Below, piece by piece: positions 43,290-51,529 of a stretch of DNA of 64,000 nucleotides. Source of the DNA: Zeimonas sp003577305 (GTDB lineage Bacteria; Pseudomonadota; Gammaproteobacteria; Burkholderiales; Burkholderiaceae_E); assembly GCA_030263385.1 (NCBI GenBank), contig SZOX01000004.1:186001-250000 (forward strand), in the 5' to 3' direction. Under the pieces are notes generated by a model that worked only from the letters and a program-made list of their open reading frames with translations, made no database searches and was not told the origin of the DNA. The translations under genes were made by a program, and so were the position numbers. Each line of letters begins with the position of its first letter. Position 1 is the first letter of the stretch.

Positions 43290-43906
43290 CTACGCGGCGC
43301 CGCGAGGGCGGCCGCGAACCGGTGGCCGATCGCTACCCCGGGGTGGCGAAGCTGCTGCCTTCTTCACGATTCCAGACTCTTTCGCGGCAGGCGCCTTCTT
43401 CACCGCGGGCGGCTTCGCCGAAACGCCCGCCTTCGCTGCACGGTCCGCACCCGGCCTGGCGCGCCGGGCCGCGGACAGCATCGAGGCGAACTCGCGGTTG
43501 AAGCGGTCGGTGATCGTCTCGGGGTCGGGCACCAGGCGGGCGTCGGCGACGACCGCGAGCGTGACCTCTCCCCGGTAGCCGAGAATGCTGATCCCCATGC
43601 CGAGATGCTCGCCCGGGTGCGGCACCCAGAACATCACGCGTTCGATGGGCACGCCGGCGACGTAGAGCGTGCGCGGCGAGCCCGCGACGTTGGTCATCAC
43701 GATGCTCGCCTTGCTGCTCGGCATCGACGAAGGGATATCGGCCAGCGCACCGATCGCCTTCACGTCGGCCAGCGCGACCGGCTCCGACCAGGCCACGCGC
43801 TTGGCCAGCCCGAATTCGCCCTTGAACGGCGATTGCGGGTCGTCCTGCTCGAGGAGCTCGGTCAGCAGCATGCCGCGTCCACCGGGATCATCTTGTGAAG
43901 CGCCAT
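43290..43906 (-). pseudogene. Wax ester synthase/DGAT (WS/DGAT) remnant with two internal deletions
   Basis: Three separated pieces of a roughly 500-residue acyltransferase are joined. The N-terminus MALHKMIPVDAAC starts at ATG 43906 (GGAG upstream). Then, in another frame, come MLLTELLEQDDPQSPFKGE and AKRVAWSEPVALADVKAIG. Then, in frame, ALADIPSSMPSSKASIVMTN continues to the normal C-terminal domain (FWVPHPGEHLGMGISILGY) and a Lys/Ala/Pro-rich tail. The HHxxxDG catalytic motif and most of the core are lost. The first junction shifts the frame, so the protein is dead. Confidence 0.75.
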
Positions 43907-44164
43907 CGCCTGTCTCCGTTGCGCAGGATTCGGGTCACGGGTGCATCCTCGCGGTCTGCCGTCAGTGCGTCCGCGATTGGCAACCCGGTCTCGAAGCACT
44001 CGGGTTTCTTCGACCCAGATCAACTCGCTCGCAAGAACGAGACCGTTATATTGACGCGGGTTTTCCAGTTCGGGAACCAGGCGTCCGCAACGGGCGCCAA
44101 CCCGAGCAGGGCTCCACCCGGAGTATCCATTCTTGCGACAAGCTCGAACCAGAGGCGGAGACAC

Positions 44165-45430
44165 ATGAAAGAGACCAACCTGATCAGGCGGCGCAACATG
44201 CTGAAGGGGGCGGCAGCGGCAACCACGGTTTCCGTCATGGGCTGCGCCAGCCAGCTGACCACCAGTTCGCGGCCACGCGTCGTGGTAGTGGGAGGCGGCT
44301 GGGGCGGCCTTGGCGCGGTGCGCACGCTGGCGGCCGGCGGCAAGGTCGATGTCACGCTGATCGAACCCAACGACGGCTTCATGTCGTGCCCGCTCAGCAT
44401 TCTGTACATCACCGGATACGCCCAGGCCAGCGACTTCCAGCGCAGCTACCGTGCCATCGACGCCCTCGGCGTGCGTCGCGTGAAGGATCGCGTCGTCGAC
44501 ATCGATCGCGCCGGGCGCAAGGTGAAGACGGCCACGCAAGACATTCCCTACGACTTCCTCGTACTGGCCACCGGCCTCGAATACATGGAGGAAGCGCTGC
44601 CGGGCTACGCGGCAGCGCGGGATCAATTCCCCGTCGGCTTCCGCGCCTTCGAGCAGGCCGCCGTGCAGCGCCAGGTCGCCGCTTTCGTGGAGCAAGGGGG
44701 GAACTTCGTCATCACCGTGCCGAAACCGCCCTATCGCTGCCCACCGGCGCCCTACGAGCGCGCCTGCATGATCGCCCACCGCATGAAGGAAAAGGGGACC
44801 AGGGGCAAGCTGATCGTCGTCGACGCCAACAAGCATCCGATGCCGCCGCCGCTGGCCAAACCGCTGGAGACGGCGATGCGCGAGATGTACGGCAGCCAGA
44901 TCGAATACATCACCGAAGCCGACCCGAAGTCCATCGATGCCGGCAGGAAGGTGCTGTCGACCAGCAAAGGCGACATTCCCTTCAGTCAGGCCAACGTCAT
45001 CCTGCCGATGCGCGCACCCGGGCTGATCCGCAAGGCCGGTCTCGGCGAGCGTTTCGCCGCCGTCGAGTTGCCCACCTTCCAGAGCAAGGCGGACAGGAAC
45101 ATCTTCGTCATCGGCGACTCCCAGAGCTCGCCGCTGCCGAAGAGCGGCCACCTCGCCTTCGGTACCGGCCAGCAGGTCGGCGAGCAGATCCTCGCCACCA
45201 TCGCCGGCAAGTACAAGGAGGCCGGGCTTGGTGACGAAGTCACCCTGCCGGCGGCGATCTGCTGGGGCAAGGTATCCACGTCGCTGGCCATCAATATCAA
45301 CGTGACCTCGAGCATCTCCATCGGCGATCCGCCGAAGATCAGGTTCCAGGTCGATCCGGCCGCCAACGCCGCTTCGAGCAAGGGCGCGATGGACTGGGGC
45401 AGGAACATGTGGAACGCGATGCTGGGGTAG
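44165..45430 (+). CDS. Flavocytochrome c sulfide dehydrogenase-type flavoprotein (FccB-like)
   Basis: 421 aa. N-terminus with twin arginines (IRRRNMLKGAAAATT) and a lipobox-like Cys27, suggesting Tat export. FAD motif VVVVGGGWGGLGAV, a cysteine at the flavin-linking position (FMSCPLS, Cys75), redox cysteines in PYRCPPAPYERAC, and FVIGDSQ with KSGHLAFGTGQQV. By family it oxidises sulfide to sulfur. The cytochrome subunit FccA is not adjacent. GGAG lies before ATG 44165. It precedes a hemerythrin gene. Confidence 0.85.
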   Translation: MKETNLIRRRNMLKGAAAATTVSVMGCASQLTTSSRPRVVVVGGGWGGLGAVRTLAAGGKVDVTLIEPNDGFMSCPLSILYITGYAQASDFQRSYRAIDALGVRRVKDRVVDIDRAGRKVKTATQDIPYDFLVLATGLEYMEEALPGYAAARDQFPVGFRAFEQAAVQRQVAAFVEQGGNFVITVPKPPYRCPPAPYERACMIAHRMKEKGTRGKLIVVDANKHPMPPPLAKPLETAMREMYGSQIEYITEADPKSIDAGRKVLSTSKGDIPFSQANVILPMRAPGLIRKAGLGERFAAVELPTFQSKADRNIFVIGDSQSSPLPKSGHLAFGTGQQVGEQILATIAGKYKEAGLGDEVTLPAAICWGKVSTSLAININVTSSISIGDPPKIRFQVDPAANAASSKGAMDWGRNMWNAMLG

Positions 45431-45468
45431 CAGGGAGTCGGGCTGATCCGTAAGCCGGTTGTTCGGCG

Positions 45469-45527
45469 GGTATGCCTGGACGCGCATCCGGGCATACCTT
45501 GACAGGCGCAATCCTTTTTCCTATAAG
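45469..45527 (+). promoter_or_regulatory. Consensus promoter with adjacent inverted-repeat operator
   Basis: TTGACA (45499-45504), 17-nt spacer, TATAAG (45522-45527): the best sigma-70-like promoter in the window, driving the hemerythrin gene. GGTATGCC (45469-45476) and its reverse complement GGCATACC (45491-45498) are 14 nt apart and end exactly at the -35 box, as an operator would. Confidence 0.7.
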
Positions 45528-45613
45528 TCCCCCGACCTGCGCGCGAATCGTGCGAGGTGGCCATCTTGCCGGGTTCCTGCCGCAGCGAGCCGCCTCCAGC
45601 TGACGAATCGACG

Positions 45614-46264
45614 ATGAAATTGATCGACACGTTGCAGGACGAGCACACGCTGATCGATCAGGTGCTCGGATCCTTTCGCAGGTACGTCGGTGCACTCGAG
45701 GACGGAACCGCCGATCCGGATGACGGCAGACGGTACGCCGCGTTCTTCACCACGTTCGCCGGCCATTTCCATCACGAGCGCGAGGAACGGGTGCTCTTCG
45801 ATGCGCTCGTGGCGCAGGCGGAACTGCCACGCGAGCGCGGACCCGTGCATGCGCTCGTGCGCGAGCACGCCGAAATGGAAGAGTGGCTGCGCGAGATGGT
45901 GCCGCTTCTCGAACAGCGGCTGCAATCCGAAGACGATCGTGTCCGGCTCCGTGCGCTGGCGACCCGCTACTCGCAGACACTGTGGCGCCACATCGACGCG
46001 GAAGACTCCGTGCTGTACCCGGAGGCGCAGGAGCGGCTCCGCCGGTACGGGGTTCGCGAGTTGCCGGATCGACCGGCCAGCGATGCAGAGGCGGCCGCGC
46101 GCGAGGGCGTCACGGCCCTTCTGCTGCGTTACCCGCCGATCGAGGACGAGGCGCTCACGCGCGGCGAGGGTTGTTTCATGTGCGCAGCCTACGGAAAGAC
46201 CTGCGACGGACTCGAGGCCGAGTGGTGGACCGAGCTCGAGTGGGAAGACTTTTTCAACAGGTGA
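45614..46264 (+). CDS. Hemerythrin HHE domain protein
   Basis: 216 aa. Residues 1-150 have the di-iron ligand pattern of HHE hemerythrins: DEHTLID, HFHHEREERVLF, HALVREHAEME and HIDAEDSVLYPEA. The C-terminal 50 residues (GEGCFMCAAYGKTCDG, WWTELEWEDFF) add a three-cysteine segment of unknown use. Likely oxygen, NO or iron-related. ATG 45614 is chosen because the conserved start MKLIDTLQDEH begins there; an upstream in-frame ATG adds 19 residues. It has its own strong promoter. Confidence 0.87.
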   Translation: MKLIDTLQDEHTLIDQVLGSFRRYVGALEDGTADPDDGRRYAAFFTTFAGHFHHEREERVLFDALVAQAELPRERGPVHALVREHAEMEEWLREMVPLLEQRLQSEDDRVRLRALATRYSQTLWRHIDAEDSVLYPEAQERLRRYGVRELPDRPASDAEAAAREGVTALLLRYPPIEDEALTRGEGCFMCAAYGKTCDGLEAEWWTELEWEDFFNR

Positions 46265-46422
46265 GCTTTTTCGACAGGTGACGCGAGCGACCCTGATCGC
46301 CCCCCGTAACCTCGACCCCCGGTGCCGGGGCCGCGGTGCGCCTGCGGCAAACCGCCCTCCTGAGCGAAAATCACGGAAACGCCGGATCACGGCCCGTTCC
46401 GCCTCCCCTTCAAGGATCGCTC

Positions 46423-48255
46423 ATGCCCGTCTACCGCTCCCGTACCTCGACCGCCGGCCGCAACATGGCCGGCGCCCGCGCGCTGTGGCGTGCGACCGGC
46501 ATGAAGGACGAGGACTTCCGCAAGCCGATCATCGCGATCGCGAATTCGTTCACCCAGTTCGTCCCCGGCCACGTCCACCTGAAGGACATGGGTCAGCTCG
46601 TGGCGCGCGAGATCGAGGCTGCAGGCGCGGTCGCGAAGGAATTCAATACGATCGCGGTCGACGACGGCATCGCGATGGGGCACGACGGCATGCTCTACTC
46701 GCTGCCGAGCCGCGAGCTGATCGCCGACTCGGTCGAGTACATGGTCAACGCCCACTGCGCCGACGCGCTGGTGTGCATCTCGAACTGCGACAAGATCACG
46801 CCCGGGATGCTGATGGCGGCAATGCGGCTGAACATCCCCGTGGTGTTCGTCTCGGGCGGCCCGATGGAAGCCGGCAGGACGAAACTCTCCGCGCACCGGA
46901 TCGACCTGATCGACGCGATGGTGATGGCGGCCGACGAGAACGTGTCGGACGACCAGGTGGCCGAAGTGGAGCGTTCGGCCTGCCCGACCTGCGGCTCCTG
47001 CTCCGGGATGTTCACCGCCAACTCGATGAACTGCCTCACCGAGGCGCTCGGGCTCGCGCTCCCGGGCAACGGCACGCTGGTGGCCACCCACGCCGACCGC
47101 GAGCAGCTCTTCAGACGCGCGGGCCGCCTGATCGTCGAGGTGACCCGGCGCTACTACGAGCAGGGCGACGAGCGCGTGCTGCCGCGCGCGATGGGTTTCG
47201 AAGCGTTCGAGAACGCGATGGCGCTCGACATCGCGATGGGCGGATCGACCAACACCATCCTGCACCTGCTGGCGGTCGCGCAGGAGGCTGGCATCGACTT
47301 CACGATGAAGGACATCGACCGGCTGTCGCGCGTGGTGCCGCAGCTGTGCAAGGTCGCGCCGAACACATCCGAGTACCACGTCGAGGACGTGCACCGCGCC
47401 GGAGGCGTCATGGCGATCCTGGGCGAACTCGAGCGCGCCGGGCGGCTGCACACCGGCGTGCCGACGGTACACAGCCCGACCCTGAAAGACGCGCTCGCAC
47501 AGTGGGACCTGATGCGCAGCCCGTCCGACGAAGTGCAGACCTTCTTCCGCGCGGGTCCGGGCGGCGTGGCGTCGCAGACGGCCTTCAGCCAGAGCGCGCG
47601 CTGGCCCTCGCTCGACACCGATCGCGCCCGCGGGTGCATCCGCTCGGTCGCGCACGCCTACTCGCAGGAGGGCGGCCTGGCGATCCTGCACGGCAACGTC
47701 GCGCCCGACGGCTGCGTGGTGAAGACCGCCGGCGTCGACGATGCGCTGCTCGTGTTCGAGGGCCCCGCCTGCGTGTTCGAATCCCAGGACGAAGCCGTCG
47801 AGAAGATACTCGGCAACCGGGTCAGCGCAGGCGACGTGGTCGTGATCCGCTACGAGGGCCCGAAGGGCGGCCCGGGCATGCAGGAGATGCTGTACCCGAC
47901 CTCGTACATCAAGTCGAAGGGCCTGGGCAAGGCCTGCGCGCTGCTCACCGACGGGCGCTTCTCCGGCGGCACCTCGGGCCTGTCGATCGGTCACGTTTCG
48001 CCCGAAGCGGCCTCGGGCGGTGCGATCGGGCTGGTGCGCAACGGCGATCGCATCCGCATCGACATCCCGAACCGCCGCATCGACGTGCTGGTCGCCGACG
48101 ACGAACTCGCACGGCGCCGCGCAGCGCAGGACGCGAAGGGATGGAAGCCGGCCGAGCCGCGCAGGCGTGCGGTGTCGGCGGCGCTGAAGGCCTACGCGAA
48201 GCTGGCGATGTCGGCGGACAAGGGAGCGGTGCGCGACCTGTCGCAGCTGGATTGA
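46423..48255 (+). CDS. ilvD: Dihydroxy-acid dehydratase
   Basis: 610 aa Fe-S enzyme of isoleucine/valine biosynthesis. Seen: MPVYRSRTSTAGRNMAGARA at the start, cluster cysteines in SNCDKITPGM and CPTCGSCSGMFTANSMN, and FSGGTSGLSIGHVSPEA. Length and motifs match the E. coli-type (long) IlvD. ATG 46423 is preferred over the upstream in-frame start at 46336 because MPVYRS is conserved. Confidence 0.97.
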   Translation: MPVYRSRTSTAGRNMAGARALWRATGMKDEDFRKPIIAIANSFTQFVPGHVHLKDMGQLVAREIEAAGAVAKEFNTIAVDDGIAMGHDGMLYSLPSRELIADSVEYMVNAHCADALVCISNCDKITPGMLMAAMRLNIPVVFVSGGPMEAGRTKLSAHRIDLIDAMVMAADENVSDDQVAEVERSACPTCGSCSGMFTANSMNCLTEALGLALPGNGTLVATHADREQLFRRAGRLIVEVTRRYYEQGDERVLPRAMGFEAFENAMALDIAMGGSTNTILHLLAVAQEAGIDFTMKDIDRLSRVVPQLCKVAPNTSEYHVEDVHRAGGVMAILGELERAGRLHTGVPTVHSPTLKDALAQWDLMRSPSDEVQTFFRAGPGGVASQTAFSQSARWPSLDTDRARGCIRSVAHAYSQEGGLAILHGNVAPDGCVVKTAGVDDALLVFEGPACVFESQDEAVEKILGNRVSAGDVVVIRYEGPKGGPGMQEMLYPTSYIKSKGLGKACALLTDGRFSGGTSGLSIGHVSPEAASGGAIGLVRNGDRIRIDIPNRRIDVLVADDELARRRAAQDAKGWKPAEPRRRAVSAALKAYAKLAMSADKGAVRDLSQLD

Positions 48256-48345
48256 CCGACCCTGGCCGATGTCCTGCGCTGGAAACGAAGCTTGCACATC
48301 GGCGTTCGGTGACAGTACCCTTGCAGTTCACGGAAGGAGGCGGCC

Positions 48346-48873
48346 ATGACGCAGGAGGTACTGAAAGCCCGGCTGATGGCAGCGATCGAAGCCATCCAGG
48401 CGAACCCTCAAAGCGCGAAGGCGGTGTTTCGTGCGAACACTCAATGGGAAGAGTCGGTGCGCTGTTCGGGCACGGTGCGCGACTTTCCGCCCATCACGGT
48501 TGACGAACCTCCCGAACTCGGCGGCGCAAATGCCGGACCCAACCCGGTAGAGCTGGTTCTGGTCGCGCTCGGCACCTGCCAGGAAATCATGTACAGCGCC
48601 TACGCCGCAGTGCTGGGCATTCCGCTCGAATCGGTGCGTGTCGATATGCGCGGCTTCCTCGATCTGCGCGGATTGTTCAACCTCGACGAGAAGATCCCGG
48701 CCGGCTACGAGAAGATCGAATTCGAGACGATCATCGACAGCCCGGCAGATCCGAAAAAGATCATGGAGCTGGCGCAGGTGGTGCAGGCACACTGCCCCGT
48801 CCTCGACACGTTGCTGCGCCCCATCGAAGTGGCTGGCAAGGTGACGCACAACGGCCTGGCCCTCACCGTCTGA
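48346..48873 (+). CDS. OsmC family peroxidase-like protein
   Basis: 175 aa. Two conserved cysteines in LGTCQEIMYSAYAAVLGIP and QAHCPVLDTLL, with the GPNPVELVLVALG motif of OsmC/Ohr-like proteins. Predicted thiol-dependent peroxide or hydroperoxide reduction, which in OsmC/Ohr depends on lipoylated partners in some bacteria. The next gene, 1 nt after the stop, encodes a lipoyl-domain protein, which fits that mechanism. Confidence 0.88.
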   Translation: MTQEVLKARLMAAIEAIQANPQSAKAVFRANTQWEESVRCSGTVRDFPPITVDEPPELGGANAGPNPVELVLVALGTCQEIMYSAYAAVLGIPLESVRVDMRGFLDLRGLFNLDEKIPAGYEKIEFETIIDSPADPKKIMELAQVVQAHCPVLDTLLRPIEVAGKVTHNGLALTV

Positions 48874-48874
48874 A

Positions 48875-49291
48875 GTGTCCGGCGCTGCGCCCTCGGCCCT
48901 CTACCCCGACAGCCTGCTGTATCACGAAGGCACGCTGTGGCTGAAGGCGCTCGCCGGTGACGAAGCGCTGATCGGCCTCACCCACTTCGCGCAGAACAGC
49001 CTGGGAAGTGCGGTTCACGTCGAGTTGCCGGCAGCTGGAAGCGTGATCGCCGCCGGCCGTTCGTTCGGCTTGATCGAGGCGGACAAGATCGCGTACGAAC
49101 TCGTGGCGCCGGCGAGCGGCGCGATCATCGAAACCAATGCGCGACTCGCACAAATGCCCGGCCTGATCAACGAACATCCCTATACGGAAGGCTGGCTGCT
49201 GCGCCTGCGGCTCACATCGCCCGGGGAACTCGATGCCCTGATGAGCGCCGAGCGCTACGTTGCGCATTTCAGGCTCGCGATGCAGCGCTGA
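48875..49291 (+). CDS. GcvH-like lipoyl-domain protein
   Basis: 138 aa, GTG start at 48875, immediately after the OsmC stop. H-protein fold: LWLKALAGDEALIGLTHFAQ, then LGSAVHVELPAAG, and the lipoylation lysine Lys71 in IEADKIAYELVAPASG. No glycine-cleavage genes are nearby, so it is not an ordinary GcvH; it could be the dihydrolipoyl reductant for the adjacent OsmC. Confidence 0.85.
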   Translation: MSGAAPSALYPDSLLYHEGTLWLKALAGDEALIGLTHFAQNSLGSAVHVELPAAGSVIAAGRSFGLIEADKIAYELVAPASGAIIETNARLAQMPGLINEHPYTEGWLLRLRLTSPGELDALMSAERYVAHFRLAMQR

Positions 49292-49743
49292 CACGAACGT
49301 CGGGAGTGGTCCCTGGTGCTGAGAGGGGCGACCGCGATGCCTTGCTACGTGCTGCATGCCCGCTCCGATACCGGGTTCAGGAGCCTCCGAGATCGGTCTT
49401 GTGACATCCCCACAGGCGTTCGTGCACGGGATCGGCATCGCCGTCTCGGGGGTCTTGCCTTCGGCCACTACGGCCGGGTTGTAGCGCGTTGACACATCCA
49501 GTACGTGCGAACTGAGGCCGCCTTTAGCGCGCCACAGCAGCGTTCGTCGCGTGCGCCCGAGGCGAAGCAGCATCCGATATTCGACCAGATGGCGATACTC
49601 GCTGTTCCGTGAAGATCGGCATCGCTTCGGGTCACACAGCTCCTGACCGTCGTCCTGGCCGCTGAGCGCCCGGAAGCTGCGGGCGTCAGCCCCTTCCGTC
49701 CTGCACCACATCGACCACGCCCAGCGATCGACCGCGAACGGCG
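49292..49743. other. Gene-free, possibly decayed region
   Basis: 452 nt without a supported gene. The minus strand has a long open frame with one stretch (GGLSSHVLDVST, near 49500) faintly like 5-hydroxyisourate hydrolase, but nothing around it continues the similarity. It marks the boundary between conserved genes and the accessory region to the right. Confidence 0.5.
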
Positions 49744-50109
49744 TCACTGCGGGGACGCTGGCGCCACGATGGGGTTCATGACCTTCACGCCGGTGCCTGC
49801 GAAGTCGGCCCCATTGCGCGTGACCACCGTCAGATCGTGGACCAGCGCGGTGGCCGCAATCTGCTTGTCCAGGGCGTGCTCGGGGTTCGGAACTCGGCGT
49901 CGACCCCACACCTGCGCAGCGTCGGCATCGAAGGCGAACACCTTGTCCGAGTACTGGTCGAGCACGGCTGAGAGCCAGGCCTCCAGCAAGCCTGCCTGTT
50001 CGACATCGCCCCGCAGTCGGATGAGTTCGACGCCGCGACGAGGCTCGCCGATCGTGATGACCGACAGGTAGACCGGGTCGCCGGCGCGGGCGACGCGATT
50101 GAGGAAGTC
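49744..50109 (-). pseudogene. PIN-domain toxin (VapC/FitB-like), N-terminally truncated
   Basis: About 121 residues from DFLNRVARAGDPVYLSVITI to the stop at 49744. PIN features: GEPRRGVELIRLRGD, FDADAAQVWGRRRVP, HALDKQIAATALVHDLTVVT and RNGADFAGTGVKVMNP. The N-terminal strand that carries the first catalytic Asp (LLDTNV-type) is missing; upstream the sequence becomes a rhodanese fragment. No antitoxin gene is next to it. Non-functional as a nuclease. Confidence 0.7.
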
Positions 50110-50302
50110 GTCTTCCGGGTCGCGCGCGCATACGCTTCCAGGCCGCCACGCGCCGTCCACTCGTTCGCGCGCTGCGCGAAGACCTGGCGCCACTCGATGT
50201 TCACGGCGCCGGGGATGCGCTCCCTGGCGAACTGCCCCGCGCATCGATGGTGGCCTTGTCGGCCTGAGCCTGCACAGCGAGCGGTAGAAATGAGGCCGCC
50301 AT
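50110..50302 (-). pseudogene. Exported rhodanese-like protein, frameshifted fragment
   Basis: From ATG 50302 a signal-peptide-like start (MAASFLPLAVQAQADKAT) leads into DARG. The frame must then shift near 50240 to continue as QFARERIPGAVNIEWRQVFA, the substrate-loop entry of a rhodanese. Similarity ends about 50110 where PIN-domain sequence begins. The active-site cysteine loop is absent. Confidence 0.55.
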
Positions 50303-50405
50303 CGGCACAGGGTCAGAGCACGTCGAAGTCGAGTCGCGCTTGCCTCCAGGGGTTGGTGAAATCCGGTTTCGTGTGCTGCAGGGGCGTGCCGGGTCGAAAC
50401 CGGGC

Positions 50406-51467
50406 TCACGCATCCTCGACCCAGCGGTCGGTCGTGTCGGCGCCGTCGAGCCAGCGCACGACCTCGGCGGCCATCGGATGGTCCACGGCCGCGTAGCGCC
50501 GTCGCAGACGATCGCGGTCCTCGCCAAGCTGATCGAGCCCGCGATCCTGCAATGCATCCAGGTCGCGCTCGAGCATGTCGGCGAGGTCGGCCCCCGCCAG
50601 TGCACGCGCCGCCACCCGGAAAGCGCTCATGTAGCAGTAGGCCGTGCCGTCGCGGTAGCTGGCGACCAGCGTGGCGGCGGGAATCAGGCTCAGGTGCGGC
50701 TGCAGTGCCGGGTTGATCGCGTGCCCCGCCATGTTCGATCCGATCACGCTCGGCCGCCCTGTAAAGGCGCGCAGGTGAAGGAAGCGCGACATGCATGGCC
50801 CGTCATTGACGGGGTAGTTGTCCCAAAGCGTCGGCTTGCGCCGCAGGGCCTCGGCCACGCGCATCAGGTGGCCGACGCTGAACTCGCGCGTGCAGATCTC
50901 TTCGCCTGTCCAGTAGACGCCCACGCGAGGATCGAGCCTGCGTCCAAGGTCATCGAGGTAGCCCGCCGGGCGCTCGCCAAAGACGACATCCAGCATCCTG
51001 TCGTCGGAATAGTAGGTCGGACACATCACGACGCGGCTGGCGCGAGTGTTCTCCAGCGCGGTGTGGACGATCTCCGCCTCCCGTGCGGCCAGATCCGGAA
51101 TATCGCCCCGTGTGTCGTCGAACAGGATCGCAAGGTCGTCGACCCCGATCTCGTCGAGCGCCCGTACCTTGGCGATGAAGTCCGCCCGCGCGGGCGCCGC
51201 ATCGTCGCGGTACAGCTCGTAGGGGCTCAGGCCCACGCCGAAACGCAAGCCGAGCCCGCGACAATGGGCCGACAGCTCCGCGAGCTCGGCAAGCACAGCC
51301 GGTGGATGCGGCTCGCGCCAGCGCCGGCGCAGGTGGGCGTCTGCCTTCGGCGCATAGTGAAAGAAGGAATAACCGAGTTCCGCCAGTCGGCTGAGTACGC
51401 GTACGCGGTCTTCGTGGCTCCACGGCCTGCCGAAGTAGCCTTCGATGACGCCCAGCTCAGGAATCAT
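50406..51467 (-). CDS. GH84-type beta-N-acetylglucosaminidase (O-GlcNAcase-like)
   Basis: 353 aa, no signal peptide. Starts GVIEGYFGRPWSHEDRVRVL, the family 84 N-terminal motif, then FFHYAPKADAHLRRRWREP. The catalytic acid pair is in LAILFDDTRGDIP (Asp-Asp), and VVMCPTYYSDDRMLDV and LWDNYPVNDGPCMSR follow. Predicted to remove N-acetylglucosamine by substrate-assisted hydrolysis. Cytoplasmic location and its place in an accessory region are unusual. It is 62 bp downstream of the SQR-like gene, same strand. Confidence 0.83.
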   Translation of the reverse strand: MIPELGVIEGYFGRPWSHEDRVRVLSRLAELGYSFFHYAPKADAHLRRRWREPHPPAVLAELAELSAHCRGLGLRFGVGLSPYELYRDDAAPARADFIAKVRALDEIGVDDLAILFDDTRGDIPDLAAREAEIVHTALENTRASRVVMCPTYYSDDRMLDVVFGERPAGYLDDLGRRLDPRVGVYWTGEEICTREFSVGHLMRVAEALRRKPTLWDNYPVNDGPCMSRFLHLRAFTGRPSVIGSNMAGHAINPALQPHLSLIPAATLVASYRDGTAYCYMSAFRVAARALAGADLADMLERDLDALQDRGLDQLGEDRDRLRRRYAAVDHPMAAEVVRWLDGADTTDRWVEDA

Positions 51468-51529
51468 GGGTGCATGCCGTGAGGTTGGCGTCTACGCACG
51501 AGGGTTCGCGCACCATGGAGGTCGCCGGC

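Noticed and set aside
49292..49743. Possible 5-hydroxyisourate hydrolase fragment on the minus strand
   Set aside because: Only about 12 residues look similar and nothing around them continues the family.
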